DNA of 64,000 nt, from assembly GCA_024699855.1 (NCBI GenBank), contig JAMPIQ010000002.1:434001-498000 (forward strand), read 5' to 3'. Positions within the stretch are counted from its first letter, which is position 1. Each line of letters opens with the position of its first letter. Origin of the DNA: Aphelenchoides besseyi. Its lineage: Eukaryota; Nematoda; Chromadorea; Rhabditida; Aphelenchoididae. The notes below the pieces were generated by a model. That model made no database searches and had not been told where the DNA came from. It saw only the letters and a program-made list of their open reading frames with translations. Both the position numbers and the translations under genes were made by a program. Shown here piece after piece: positions 22,039 through 32,677 of this stretch.

Positions 22039-24513
22039 TTAAAATTTTGTTTCATTCCGTTGGTTATCCGTCGGTCGAATTCGATACATATTCTGAGGCT
22101 GAAAGCTCGTGATTTTAAACAAAAGAAGATCGAGGAAACGAACTTGGCTTTGCCTTCTACCGTTTGCTTCGTTCAATTGATGTTGATAACGATTATAGCT
22201 GTTGTGGGTGGGTCGATACTCGTCGCGAATATCATCGCGGGGATTGGGCACCGAGTCGCGATGGAATTGAGCTAATCGACGATCCAACAGCTCGTTGAAC
22301 ATGTCGAATAACTCTCCTTCGGTTTGTTTTGGCTCGATGGACTAAAGCAAATTAGCAACGACGTTCGATATAAACTCACATCTTGTATGTGTATTGTGGT
22401 CATTCCGTTTTGAGATCGGTTTTCAACTCTGGCAGTTGCTCCTGTTCCAGTTGAAGTGCTATCGGATCTTAACTAACGATTACAACGATCCTCTCTTTTA
22501 AACTTGCTTTTGAACCATGTTCATTGCGTCTGTGATGGCCATTTTCTGATACGCACGAACGATTGTACTTGCATCATATCCTTGAGATTCGTAATCTCTC
22601 ATAAGTATTGGTTTTATAATCTTCGCATTTATGTGCTCAAACCAATCTCTGAACGAATGTCCGGAATGCTGATCAATAATGTCTTCTATTCCAGCCATGG
22701 TGTAATCGAAATACTGAAAAGCAATCGATAGCCGTCAAAAAAACAAACTGAAAACCTTGTTGAAAACATTCTCGGCCATCGTCTCTTCGACTTCTTCTTT
22801 TGTTTCGACCTTGAGAAAATAAAGTAACGGTCTGACAGTTGTACCCTGGAGGAAAACTGTCACGCAAATGACAACCAAAGTTGTTGTAGTGAATATGTCC
22901 TTTGCGACAACCTGATTCGGTACCGAACTCAGTAATCCGAAAGCAATTGCACCACGTAGACCGCCGTAAGACATGACAAATTGATCTTGAATCGTGAACT
23001 TTCTTGTTCGGAAAAAGTTCAATATTCCGCATTGAATGATTACGCCTGAAAAGACTGTCAACGCTTAATTAACATCGAGAGCAGACCCAAAGCTCGATAG
23101 ACCAAACATGAGATCAATGTGACAGCAATAAACCACCAATCCCAAACCAAATCAGACGACATCGTTGATAAACCTAAGAACATGAAGACGACCGTTTCGC
23201 TAGACTGTGAAATCAATTTAACGAAGTACTTCACGGAGCATGCTGCCTCGTGACTTAGATTCCCTTTCACGTATTGTTTCATGGCAATTCCACAACAACA
23301 AATTCTAGAAGATGGCTTAGAAGATTCTATGGTCAATCTTACGCTAAAATCGCCGACAATCCAAACATCTCGGCGGTTAGATACGAGAGGTATGGAAGCA
23401 CAAAAGCAAATACCGGGCCTACAATCTTCACCGGACCAACTGAAAAAATTCAAACATCTGAGAATCGATCACATTTCTTCTAACCAGTGTATCTAAACAA
23501 CGAAGTTAATTCAAGCTCATTGGCCGACTTACTTTGTTGCAATTGCACATATTGCCGCAAAAACAATTCCAATGAAAATGCCGCCAAGAGCAACAGCGAA
23601 AAACGATCCACCGAAAGAGACGTAATCCCATGCCTTCAAGTTTGGAATTCCGATCAACGAGACGCGTTTGAAGATTTGAAACAAGACCTAAAAGTCAAGT
23701 GACTATTGAGTTTCAAGTGGACGCAACGACTGCGTCAATTTTTTGAGAGTGAGAAAACAAAAACTAACTGCTGCAATTCCGTCGTTGAATAGAGCTTCCC
23801 CGAAGACGTTGATGAAGAGAAACTCGTTCACATGAACCTCTTCGAACACCGTGATCACGGCCACCGGATCAACGGCACTAATCAGCGATGAGAACAGAAG
23901 CGAATCTTCGGTGTTCACTTGAACGGTAAAAAAGTCGTAGTATGCGAAAAGAGCTAAAGTTGCACCAATGGCCACCGCGTTCCAAATTGTTCCGAATACC
24001 GAGAAAACGCAAATAGAACCGGCATTCTCGAACAGGTCTCGAATAGGCATAAAATATCCTGAGGATCATGAACTTAAAAACTACGAGCTGACTCACCGGC
24101 ATCAAAAATAATCGGCGGCAATAGGTAAAGAAAGAAGATTTCCGAGGGCAAATAAAAGACCTGATGGTTCACTTGCAGTACATTCAAAATAAAGCCGAGA
24201 AATAGACCCACAGCAATCAAAAGCGCGGAGTCGGGAATTGCGTCTCCGAACTTTTTGTTAACGTGAAAAACTGAAAAAACTTGTTGAGCTTGAAGCTTTC
24301 AAACTCACGAATTTTCGCAACACATGCCAAAAGAAGCCAACAGCTCAAGAGAAACGGCGATTGAACGTGATGCCAATTGAGACCAACGATCTGAATTCGG
24401 CCGTGTAATCATCTTTCCATGAAACTTACTGATGACGAAACTGGAGGTTCGGTCTGATTGTTTGCGTCAGCAGATTCAACGAGCAACACGACTATCGTAA
24501 GCAACCACTTCAT
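22039..24513 (-). CDS. Sodium/proton exchanger (NHX/NHE family)
   Basis: Membrane cation/proton antiporter. The start at 24513 gives a cleavable-type first helix MKWLLTIVVLLVESADA. The core then follows across exons: WHHVQSPFLLSCWLLLACVA, SALLIAVGLFLGFILNVLQV, FFLYLLPPIIFDAGYFMPIR, the family motif FENAGSICVFSVFGTIWNAV, SSLISAVDPVAVITVFEEVH, NVFGEALFNDGIAAV, FGGSFFAVALGGIFIGIVFA, LPYLSYLTAEMFGLSAILA, CGIAMKQYVKGNLS, SSETVVFMFLGLSTMSSDLV and SYGGLRGAIAFGLLSSVPNQ. The cytosolic tail includes WFEHINAKIIKPILMRDYES. The last exons end near 22039 with MYRIRPTDNQRNETKF. All transport motifs are present (acidic residues in the DP and FNDG blocks). Exact C-terminal splicing is uncertain. Confidence 0.88.
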
Positions 24514-24760
24514 TGTCTAAAATCTCTCACTGTAAAACCCCAAAGAACAACAGGAACATTCTGCAAGAGCAACGTCGGGACCACAAAATCGAAGTTAATG
24601 CGTGGGCTCTTCGATTGTGCCTTTCGATAAACAGTTTGTGACCAAAAGATTAGCACGATGGTCAGAAACGTCGAAAGCACGCAAAAGCCGATTTTAAAAG
24701 TTCGACGATCACTCGCGTTACTGGTCCATAGGAGCCTTTCTTCTGCATAAAATGCTCGTA
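24510..24760 (-). other. Unassigned open exon with a membrane segment upstream of the exchanger
   Basis: A minus-strand open frame without an ATG reads FYAEERLLWTSNASDRRTFK, then a transmembrane-like IGFCVLSTFLTIVLIFW, then FDFVVPTLLLQNVPVVLWGF, and stops at 24510-24512. Its TGA overlaps the exchanger ATG (ATGA). A possible donor (GTTCCT after LLLQN) and an acceptor before ACAATG would splice it in phase onto the exchanger, adding an N-terminal extension, but the donor is weak. It may be an alternative first exon, a fragment of another membrane protein, or chance. Confidence 0.3.
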
Positions 24761-24769
24761 TTTTAAATC

Positions 24770-26128
24770 TTCTTGGTTGTCAACTCAACGGTTGAAAGTG
24801 AAAACAAAATTCGGTTGAGGTCACAGAATTTCGAATCGAAATCTCCGACGTCAAAACTGCGAAAACGTTCCGCGCTCTCCAAATCGATCGGCTTTACGTC
24901 GCAAGTTCAAAACTCAAAAAGTGCACAAAACCAAAAACACAAACATTCTGCGGCGCAAAGAGCATTTCACTTTCTAGCGACTTCACGTTTTCGAACATTG
25001 ATACAAGAACACACGTTCAACACACCGAAATGGCCATTCCCATAACTCTTTTGTTAGCGAAATGATTTCGAGTGGAAGTCGGAGAATCGGCAACCTCTCG
25101 ATTTCCGTTCCGCCTTTCTTTTGAACTTTCGAGAGCCGTCAAGGTCCTCAAATAGCCGCAAAACACGCCGAATAGCCACAAAAAATGCCTAGCAACAGCA
25201 AAGACTCAACCGTAAACTTCCTTTCCGTTCAGTCGCAAATTCAATTTGTGCTCTCGACTTTACATTTTTGAAACAAATGGCCGTCGGAGAAGTCAAGAAC
25301 CAAAGAGAACGCTAATCACAAGCTCAGCGGTGATGTCAGAAAATTAACGTGAAGCTACGCATTGCGCACTTTCGAGCTCAAAAACCAACTGATCTTCTGA
25401 ACGAATGCAGATGATTTCATAAACTAAACCACTAGTTTCTTTCTATGACAACCGAATCCGCTCAAGTTTTGCAGCACATCTGATCTCCGTTTGTCAGCTG
25501 AAATGGATTTCTGTTTAATTCTTTTTTGATTGTGTGAGTCTCTATATATGTTACAGCAATTTTGTTACAAAATCAAGACGTCTGAAAGTATTTTCGTGCA
25601 AATTTATCTCTTAAAACCAATGTGATAATCCCTAAACCCCAAATATAAAACAGAACTTTCTACACGTTAGAAAGTTCAGATTCTTCCAGTGCTATTCATT
25701 ATCCTGATTCAGAAGGTCAAAGTCAAAAAATGGGGCCCAAAACAAAAACTTCCCGTATACTAAGTTGTCATGACTTGGTGATTTAATTTGCCAACCAAGA
25801 CCAAACGAAAAGATTGTTTCATCATTTGAAATCAAATAGAAGCCATGGCAAACACAGACCAAGAGTTTGTTTTAGTAAAACCCATTTCCCAAAAGGGCAG
25901 GTCTTTTTACAAAAAGGCCGTAACATATTGATGAATCTAAAACTCTCAAGTATCCAGGAATTTCGAACTTATTAACTTACAAATGATTCAGTTGGATTTG
26001 AAAGTGCATCCGTTCTTTTAGCATTATTATGGAGTGCGATTTCGGGTTGGCCGGTTTAAACAAACGAATAATAAGCTCGTCTTTCGATTAAAATCACTGC
26101 ATATTTAAAAACATGTAAAAAGCATTTT
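24770..26128. other. Intergenic, no gene seen
   Basis: About 1.35 kb of AT-rich sequence up to the edge of the left inverted-repeat arm. I find no convincing exon, RNA gene or tandem repeat. Confidence 0.4.
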
Positions 26129-26724
26129 AACGTTGATTGGACAACATATTATCATGTGCGAAAATAAGCTCTTCTTCATCAACAATCTTTCATTTGTTTA
26201 TGAGTAACGAGATGATTTGTGAGAATGTTTTGAGCTATATCGAGCAATAAACTCTTTATATTCGCGTTCTGGAAGCAGCGCAAAGTTGACCAGTTTCTGC
26301 TCACTTGAGTCTGTTGCTCAATTCAAGCCAAATGACGATCTTTCATAGGCTTATTTTCTGATAAGAAACCAACTTTTGCTTTCTAATTGCAATTCGGAAA
26401 CTCGGGTATCACAGCTGAATTGTGACTGTACAAGTTCGCCGCATCGTGAATCGTTGATTCTTCCGAATTCGATTTCACCAAACGCAAATGAGTTCAACGC
26501 TCTTTCTCCCGACGAGGAGCTCAACAGCCAACTTGTTAATCGATGAATTTGTGACTTGACTGCAATGAACCTCGTGAGTATTGTTGCTATACAAATAAGC
26601 TGGAAACCAAGCTATAAAATCAACGATCTGAATCCCGATGCGAAGAATTTAGCTCGTAATTAAAAGACCATAAACCGAGAGTATAAAAGCTTTCGAATCA
26701 GAGAGATCGCTTCTGTTGGCTACA

Positions 26725-26983
26725 ATGTTCATGTCTGTCTTCTGGATTCTTCTTCTTTTCATCGTCATTTCTAACGCGGTGACTCTCGTAAAAGACACCA
26801 ACCGTAGGAAAGTTCCAAATCACGTCAGTTTAGAGGCTGCGGCGAACAACATCATTTGCATCATGCTCATTCTGGATTGTCCTCCGGGTGAGTCTCGAGT
26901 TCACCGTCTGTAATCGCTACCTAGATTACTACTGTTGGTACATCTATTTCCCACTAGTTGGTATTTGTATTCCGGATGATTAG
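26725..26983 (+). CDS. Small secreted peptide, GxCIP family (member a, left copy)
   Basis: Two exons. The first starts MFMSVFWILLLFIVISNAVT (signal peptide) and continues RRKVPNHVSLEAAANNIICI, ending in LILDCPPG at a GTGAGT donor (26888). The second begins after CCTAG and reads DYYCWYIYFPLVGICIPDD, stop 26981-26983. The mature part has Cys spaced C-x6-C-x4-C with a closing GICIP, shared with the next genes in the arm. No known family recognised; secretion is inferred from the signal peptide. A second copy lies at 47199-47457. Confidence 0.6.
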
Positions 26984-27209
26984 ATGGGCATCAGAGTTGA
27001 ATACAAGAGACTACTGGTCAACATCGAGATCTGACAATAAACGAATGTCCAGGCAACAAATTCCATGTTTCCAGCGTTTCAAGCCGAAAATATTTGAGTG
27101 TTTCTGTTTCAGCTAAATAGCTGAGTAACGAATTCAACTAGACATCTTATAAACTTTTAAAACGAATCGTGACTATAAAACAAACTCGCAAGGTCTTCTA
27201 TCATACGAA

Positions 27210-27476
27210 ATGAACTTCATTTTCTGTCTGCTTTTTATTGTCGTTGTTGGGGCTCAAGAGTCCGAAGAGACGACAAGTTCGACTGCAGTGACCACTGAAA
27301 GGGTTCTCAGCCCCGAATCCAAACTTCCCGTTTGCATTCCAATCGTTCTACCTTGTGAAAAAGGCAAGTCTCGAAATGGTTCTTTTAAAGCCTTCATTTT
27401 AGGCTACGTCTGTTTTCCCGATCCTGCAGACCCGATCTTAGGCGTCTGTATTCCATGGCCTTGGTCAAGAGCTTGA
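27210..27476 (+). CDS. Small secreted peptide, GxCIP family (member b, left copy)
   Basis: Starts MNFIFCLLFIVVVGAQESEE (signal peptide, cleaved near VGA-Q), then a Ser/Thr-rich pro-like part (TTSSTAVTTERVLSPESK), PVCIPIVLPCEK and GYVCFPDPADPILGVCIPWP. The Cys pattern C-x6-C-x4-C...GVCIP matches member a. At the position of member a's intron lies a 39-nt stretch (27364-27402) starting GCAAGT and ending TTTTAG. It is a candidate GC-AG intron that has no stop and is a multiple of three, so spliced and unspliced forms both stay in frame. An identical-looking copy lies at 46706-46972. Confidence 0.6.
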   Translation: MNFIFCLLFIVVVGAQESEETTSSTAVTTERVLSPESKLPVCIPIVLPCEKGKSRNGSFKAFILGYVCFPDPADPILGVCIPWPWSRA

Positions 27477-27629
27477 AAGGACTTTCATAGTTCCAGTTAA
27501 ATTGCCAACTATCCAGTCACGATCGATTTCCACTTGAACTTGAACAATAAATTCAATTGCTATAAACGTCCGAATACATTAACTTCATAGCCATAAAAAG
27601 ATCCCTCGACTTTATGTTCACCATCAAAA

Positions 27630-27819
27630 ATGAATTTTATTGTGCTTTTATGAACCGAATCGTCTGCGTTTCTTCTGTTCTCTCAAAGAAAATTTCCAAA
27701 GATTAAGAACAACAATCTTGATTCATTCTTCTTCAGGTTTCGTTTGCTACATTTCGCCGTTTTCACCTATTGGATTCTGTGTACGCGCTCGTCCATCTCT
27801 AGAAGAGTCCACCGACTAA
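27630..27819 (+). pseudogene. Small secreted peptide relic, GxC family (member c, left copy)
   Basis: The 3' part after a TTCTTCAG acceptor reads FVCYISPFSPIGFCVRARPS and stops TAA at 27817-27819, matching the last exon of members a and b (YxC...GxC). The expected first exon starts MNFIVLL but meets a stop almost at once (TGA at 27651). So the signal-peptide exon looks broken. The mirrored copy at 46363-46552 has the same defect. Confidence 0.5.
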
Positions 27820-27998
27820 TCCTCAACTTCTACGATGATCTGTAGAGCTTCTAATAAACTCTGTTGTCTGAAGTTTGACCAAAACCATTCGATTCTATTC
27901 AGTCGATGAGCTGAGTAATGAATTCAGTTGACAATCACTTGACTTGTTCAAGTCAATCGGAGTTATAAACCATCTGGTGTCTTTGGGCTTCAAACGAA

Positions 27999-28195
27999 AT
28001 GAAGTTCACTTTCTGCATTCTTTTGCTTGCCGGTGTTTGGACTCAGAAACTCAAGGAGAACAGCACTGATCGGTTTGGTTCCGAGCAACTTCTTCCTCTG
28101 GTTGTTCTCGTCTTATGTTTTGTTTTCAGATTACTTTTTGTATTTTCCATCTTCCAACTGGTATTTGTGTTCCATGCGCCATAATACCCTGGTGA
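27999..28195 (+). pseudogene. Small secreted peptide, GxC family (member d, left copy, frameshifted)
   Basis: Exon 1 is MKFTFCILLLAGVWTQKLKE (signal peptide). After the TTTTCAG acceptor (about 28129) the second exon has five T (28135-28139) where the right-arm copy has four. In the right arm this exon reads DYFCIFHLPTGICVPCAIIP, fitting the family. Here the extra T shifts it away from FHLPTGICVP. If read straight through, exon 1 runs on to a stop at 28182-28184. Either the left copy is damaged or the assembly has one T error. Confidence 0.5.
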
Positions 28196-28441
28196 TTATG
28201 TTAGTCGAGAAAATCGACCTTCGTTCAATCGGAAATCAATATCTTCGATTCATCGATACATAAAGTGATTGACCTTAAGGTTATCGGTATAAACAGATTC
28301 CAACAGAGAGCTCAGAAAAGTTCCTGCTTTCATTTTCAGTGAGCTCGTCAATCGCCCAAAGTTGTTATCGATGCTATAGAAGTTGATAGATAGTCACTTA
28401 TATTCCCGTTCATTCACACGTTCATTTCACAAACTAAGAAA

Positions 28442-28989
28442 TCAATGTCCGCAGTTGTAGTGCTGAAGTGGCTGCAGACTATGAGCTCCACATTCCTCGC
28501 TGAGCTCTTTCAGGGCCTGACATCGAATTTCCTCTGACTCGCAATAACAATGGAAACATTTTTGCATTTTGCTTTGAACTCCTTTGCTCATACCCAGAGG
28601 TTGAGAGGTTGAACAGGACTTGTTGAAGAAGTCGTTGCAGTGCTTTCGAGCATCAGCTTTTTTGCTCTAAAAATGACCTGAAAACGTTAGACGACAGTAG
28701 AACTCACGATGCCGGTACACTCGATCGACCCGTCTCTTGTGGATTCCTTCTCGTCACATCTCTTACACGGGTCTCGTCGTTTCTTGCTTCCATTTCGAGC
28801 CACTCGTCTTCCTCGCGACTTCTTCCCGATCGAGTGTTTCTTGGCGGTCGGAGCTTTTCCACCGGAACTCATCGCTTTGCTCTTCGCTTTCGAGGCTGCA
28901 TCTCCAGTCGAAGCGAGAACAGCGACCAGAAGAATAACTACAAGAAGTGGAATCAACAACCGCATGACTGCTGTGTGGAGTTCAATCAT
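28442..28989 (-). CDS. Basic, Cys-rich secreted protein (left copy)
   Basis: Starts MIELHTAVMRLLIPLLVVIL (signal peptide with LLVVILLVAVLASTGDA). A very basic low-complexity part follows: SKAKSKAMSSGGKAPTAKKH and KSRGRRVARNGSKKRRD. Then Cys-rich CKRCDEKESTRDGSIECTGI leads to a GTGAGT donor. The second exon, after TTTTTAG, reads SKKADARKHCNDFFNKSCST, continues to QKCFHCYCESEEIRCQALKE and LSEECGAHSLQPLQHYNCGH, stop 28442-28444. At least ten Cys after the signal suggest a disulphide-bonded extracellular protein. Family not recognised. It runs opposite to the peptide genes in the same arm. Mirrored at 45194-45741. Confidence 0.65.
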
Positions 28990-29519
28990 CCGTGTAGCTT
29001 CTTTATACGACAGTTTGTTGGTTGGAGTGTCGGCTACAATACAAATTTAAATCAAAGTCGACTACAAGCTCCCACGTGATGACCGTTCAATAAGCTTTGC
29101 TTGTTTGGAAAGCTGCGGCGTGGGATCGATGTTCTCACTTGTGGGTTGGTCCGAGATCGATGAAAACAGACGGACAAACAAGAAGTAGACATGATCGGTG
29201 GTTGAGAAGAAAACAGAAAAGCAGGGAACGAAAACAAAATGACGTCTAACGAACGAAAGTCAGCGCTTTTATAGCAAACCAGTTGTATGTAAATTTCAAT
29301 TAGGCACACAAATGTAAATTAGTTTGAATAATAAAATTACCATCCTTTTCTAGTTAGCAATAATAATAGTTTATTTTCCACGCAATGGAAATCTAAACAC
29401 AATAAGAAGAACGCGGGCGCGATCATTGTGTGCACCGTGTTTGGGGACAAACCTTCGCTATAGGGACGGTCGATAAGGCGAACAATACACATCCAATGTT
29501 CATGAACAAAATCAAAATG

Positions 29520-30537
29520 CTAATTTCGAACATTCGAATTAAAACCAACTTTATTCAACGAAAGAATATGTTCGTTGGCGAAATAAATGGCGACGAGAGA
29601 TGAAGGCAAATACTTCCCAATATCACTGAGCGAAATGTAAAACTGCCACGAGCATAAGTGAAGTCTGAGGTCAACTAGAAGACAGGCAATTGTCGAGAAG
29701 ATCTGTTAACAAATCCAGAAATGTTTAATCCAATCATAAACTGTTGTAAAGTAGTCGTACATCTTCTCTCCATATGAACAGATCAAATGCAAGAAACAAA
29801 GACATTCAGCACTTGGTGGTTATCACTTGTGGTAGTTTTCCTTACGCGGTTGTCAAAAGAATCATTTGTCGTTAGTTTGCATAGGCGTTCTTTTTGTAGC
29901 CATCTTGTTACTTACTCTGAGCTCTCCGTAGATGGTAGGCGAGACAACAGGTCCATGCTTCAACTGCAGAATCAAGAGTCCGAAGTCACAGATGAAGTAG
30001 AAAGTTAACAGTTGGAATCGAGTCTGTAGTCCTCAAAGAATCTCTAACGGATTGTTTGGAACCAGTAATTCTGTCGACTTCGACATAAATTCCTCATCAG
30101 CTGTACACGGTTATAGTTGGAGAAGACCAACAGTAACCCCGCAACCACTCAAAGCGTTCAACAATTGATTAAAACAGGATCTCAAACTGAGCGGGTTTTC
30201 ACAACTAACAATAGGAAAACAATCTGTCATAAAAATTGTTTATTTTCAAACTCGACAATCACACCAACAAACTTATACACTAAACTGCTTACTGTTACAC
30301 TTGTGTTATCCATCCGCAACTTTGCCCATTCATGCTCGTAAAGAACCGAGAATCTGGGAAGGTAAATGTTAGTTGATTGAACTTCATAGTCACCCAAACC
30401 GTCCAGAAAACTCTTGATTACACCCTCACACGGCTCGTAACGTCCAAGGGCTGAAATCTATTGAAAGCACGAAAACAAACGAGCCAAAGTTTATGTGGAG
30501 AAGAACGAGGAAAAGGATTGGCAGCCAAATAATGAAG
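29520..30537 (-). pseudogene. Serpentine chemoreceptor, broken
   Basis: Minus-strand exon pieces look like the second half of a nematode GPCR. A TM4-like IIWLPILFLVLLHINFGSFV is followed in another frame by an extracellular loop (RYEPCEGVIKSFLDGLGDYE, STNIYLPRFSVLYEHEWAKL), then TRFQLLTFYFICDFGLLILQ (TM6-like) and IFSTIACLLVDLRLHLCSWQ...SDIGKYLPSSLVAIYFANEH (TM7), stop 29520-29522. The junction between TM4 and the loop has no intron of usable size, so a frameshift is likely, and TM1-TM3 were not found upstream. Confidence 0.5.
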
Positions 30538-30539
30538 TG

Positions 30540-31170
30540 ACTTCTTATGAGAGCCTCTAATCAGTTTTGAAGCAATCAATCGAGTTGCACAACCGATTAT
30601 GCATTCTGCTGTTCACGTTACCAACTGCTGTTTCCGTTTGTTTTCGACTTTTTTCGCTTTATTTCGTTGTTCAGAATGACCGGCCGCCTTTGACTAACGT
30701 CCGATACTGATTGCAATATTCCCATGATGATCTATGATGTTGAAAATCTCATCAATCTTAGTTTAAAAACGCTTAGATTGTTGGCATCTGAGTTTGTTTG
30801 CTCGACTTATCTCCGTGACCTTCTGTTAATCTCGAAACTTGTGTTGTTGCCCAAATAACTTCTCAACTATACACACAGTAATCACGATCTAAACAAGACA
30901 CTCAATTCTTCTCATCGGCAGTTACTGTTCGCTGGTCGTTGATTCGGAAACTTGCTTGTTGTTTGCGCATCAAAGTTTGACTAAAAAATTGATATCGTTG
31001 AAGAAATAGTGTGCACTTTATCTGACTACTTTAAGATTTCATTAATTTTTTAACGTTCAGTTTGGGCTTAGACTTAAAACACAATTATTAAAGTCTTGAT
31101 CCATTTTGACAAACAGGTGCATGTAAGTCTTTGGTTTTAAGTTTTCCAACATCGACAATTCAATTTTGTC
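30540..31170. other. Intergenic, no gene seen
   Basis: AT-rich spacer between two divergently oriented receptor loci. I find no exon that extends either of them. Confidence 0.35.
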
Positions 31171-31175
31171 TGCAA

Positions 31176-32357
31176 ATGGCCGAAAACCGCTCTGTGCTTA
31201 ACGAGTTAATCGATGAAGACGGAATCACAATCTTCTCGGCTTTCGAACACCTTCTCTTGGCTGTGAACACTATAGTTTTTGGGTTATCAGTCTTTGCAAT
31301 AATTCGGGGCTCAACACAAGAGATGGGAGTTTATCGGTAAGTTGCTAGTCAATGCTCTTTAATCGATTTAGTTGGTTTCTATTGAACGAAGTTGCCTGGA
31401 GTTTTCTATTCGATTTGAGTGCCTCGTTATTTCAACCGGTGTTTATGTTTCCGGGTCCAATTTGCGGTCTTGTTTCCTCGATCTTTTTCCGTCGTTCGGA
31501 TAGTAATACAGTTCGGCTTTTGTTGTTGCTCTTTTGTATGGCTTTCATTGGCAAAACACACGCATTTGCTTCTGCTTTGGTTCACAGATTCGCTTGTGCG
31601 TTTCCTGATTATTCTCGAGTGTCTCGCACTTACCGTTTCGTTACTCCATGGCTGCAAATTGGCATTTTGGTTCTTCTGTTTGCTTTCATATCGGTGAGTT
31701 GAAGGAAGTTAACTCGAGACTTTTCGATTCCAGTTTTTTGTGGTGCCATTTATGGTTGCAGACAATCGCAAGTACCGTGATAGAATAATTGAGGCCGCTC
31801 CAGTAATGAAAGAAGTTTATAAGTATGAAACAGCTGTTGCTTGTGTTTTGAGTTCGGAGAACTCGAGAATAGTCGGCGTTCCGGCCGTCGCGATTTCCTT
31901 CTTCACGTTCCTGTTTTTGGTCTACGCTTTCCTGTTTCTGTATACTCGTCATTTACTGCATGGGCATCGTAAAGTTTTCACCTTTTCTCAAACGTTGAAG
32001 TTACAACAGATGCTGCTTCGGGCATGTGCAGTACAGGTTCTCGGCAATGTTGTCTTCTTGTTCATTCCACTCATTGGTTTCATTTGGTTCTTGGTCGCTA
32101 GACCTTTTCACTCACTTCTTTTTATCTCAGCTGCCTACTTGATGCTCTCACTCAACTCCATCTTCAATTATATGTGTTTGATTGGTTTCATACGGTAAAC
32201 AGCATTCGTTCACAAGTCCATTTCAATTCTTTTCAGACCATACCGTGAGATTACAGTCAACAAAACTCGTCACATGTTCTCTCATCTCTTTTGTATCACA
32301 CATCTGGAGAGCGCTCAAAACGTCACGATCATCCAATCCTTTCAAACTTCTCTCTAA
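31176..32357 (+). CDS. Serpentine chemoreceptor, Srh-like
   Basis: Seven-transmembrane receptor. The start MAENRSVLNELIDEDGITIF (31176) leads to TM1 HLLLAVNTIVFGLSVFAIIR and an intron after MGVYR. TM2-3 blocks are WFLLNEVAWSFLFDLSASLF, PVFMFPGPICGLVSSIFFRR and LLLLFCMAFIGKTHAFASAL; TM4 is TPWLQIGILVLLFAFIS. After a loop comes TM5 (AVAISFFTFLFLVYAFLFLY), then LKLQQMLLRACAVQVLGNVV (TM6) and FISAAYLMLSLNSIFNYMCL (TM7). The last exon starts PYREITVNKTRHM, giving the Srh-type PYR motif, and ends TAA at 32355-32357. Introns are 30-45 nt. No defect seen. Confidence 0.83.
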
Positions 32358-32677
32358 ACTGATTCTTCTGTATCAATGGCTGTGAATGTTAAATAAAAGA
32401 CTTCAATTTGTTTTTCAAAGATGAATCCTTCAAGTTAAGCATTTTGACGGTCGAGAAGAAGCTGCTGACTGTCGTAGCAAAACAATCGACTATGCCGACC
32501 ATAAAATTTTACAATCGCAACCCCAAGAATTTGATTTTCTGCACATAATATTGAGAGTTATGGAACCCAAATTTTATGGACAACAAATCGAGCGAGGATC
32601 GAAACTACTTGTCGATTCACTCGATTGTTTTTAAGCTTCCAGTCTTCTGATCGTTTCCTTTGAACAGTTCGCTCGAA

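Larger units (their letters stand above)
26129..29180. repeat. Left arm of a 3.05-kb inverted repeat
   Basis: This arm reappears in reverse complement at 45003-48053. Alignment by eye gives coordinate sums of 74182 at the outer end and 74183 at the inner end, the change being one extra T in this arm at 28135-28139. The outer edge is AACGTTGATTGG at 26129; the inner edge is CGGACAAACA ending at 29180. Sequence outside both edges is unrelated between the two sides. It carries five loci: four small secreted-peptide genes or relics and one basic Cys-rich secreted protein on the opposite strand. Confidence 0.92.

Noticed and set aside
28709..29079. Plus-strand frames opposite the basic Cys-rich gene (and their mirror at 45104-45474)
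   Set aside because: Antisense shadows of an intron-containing secreted-protein gene with good splice sites and signal peptide.
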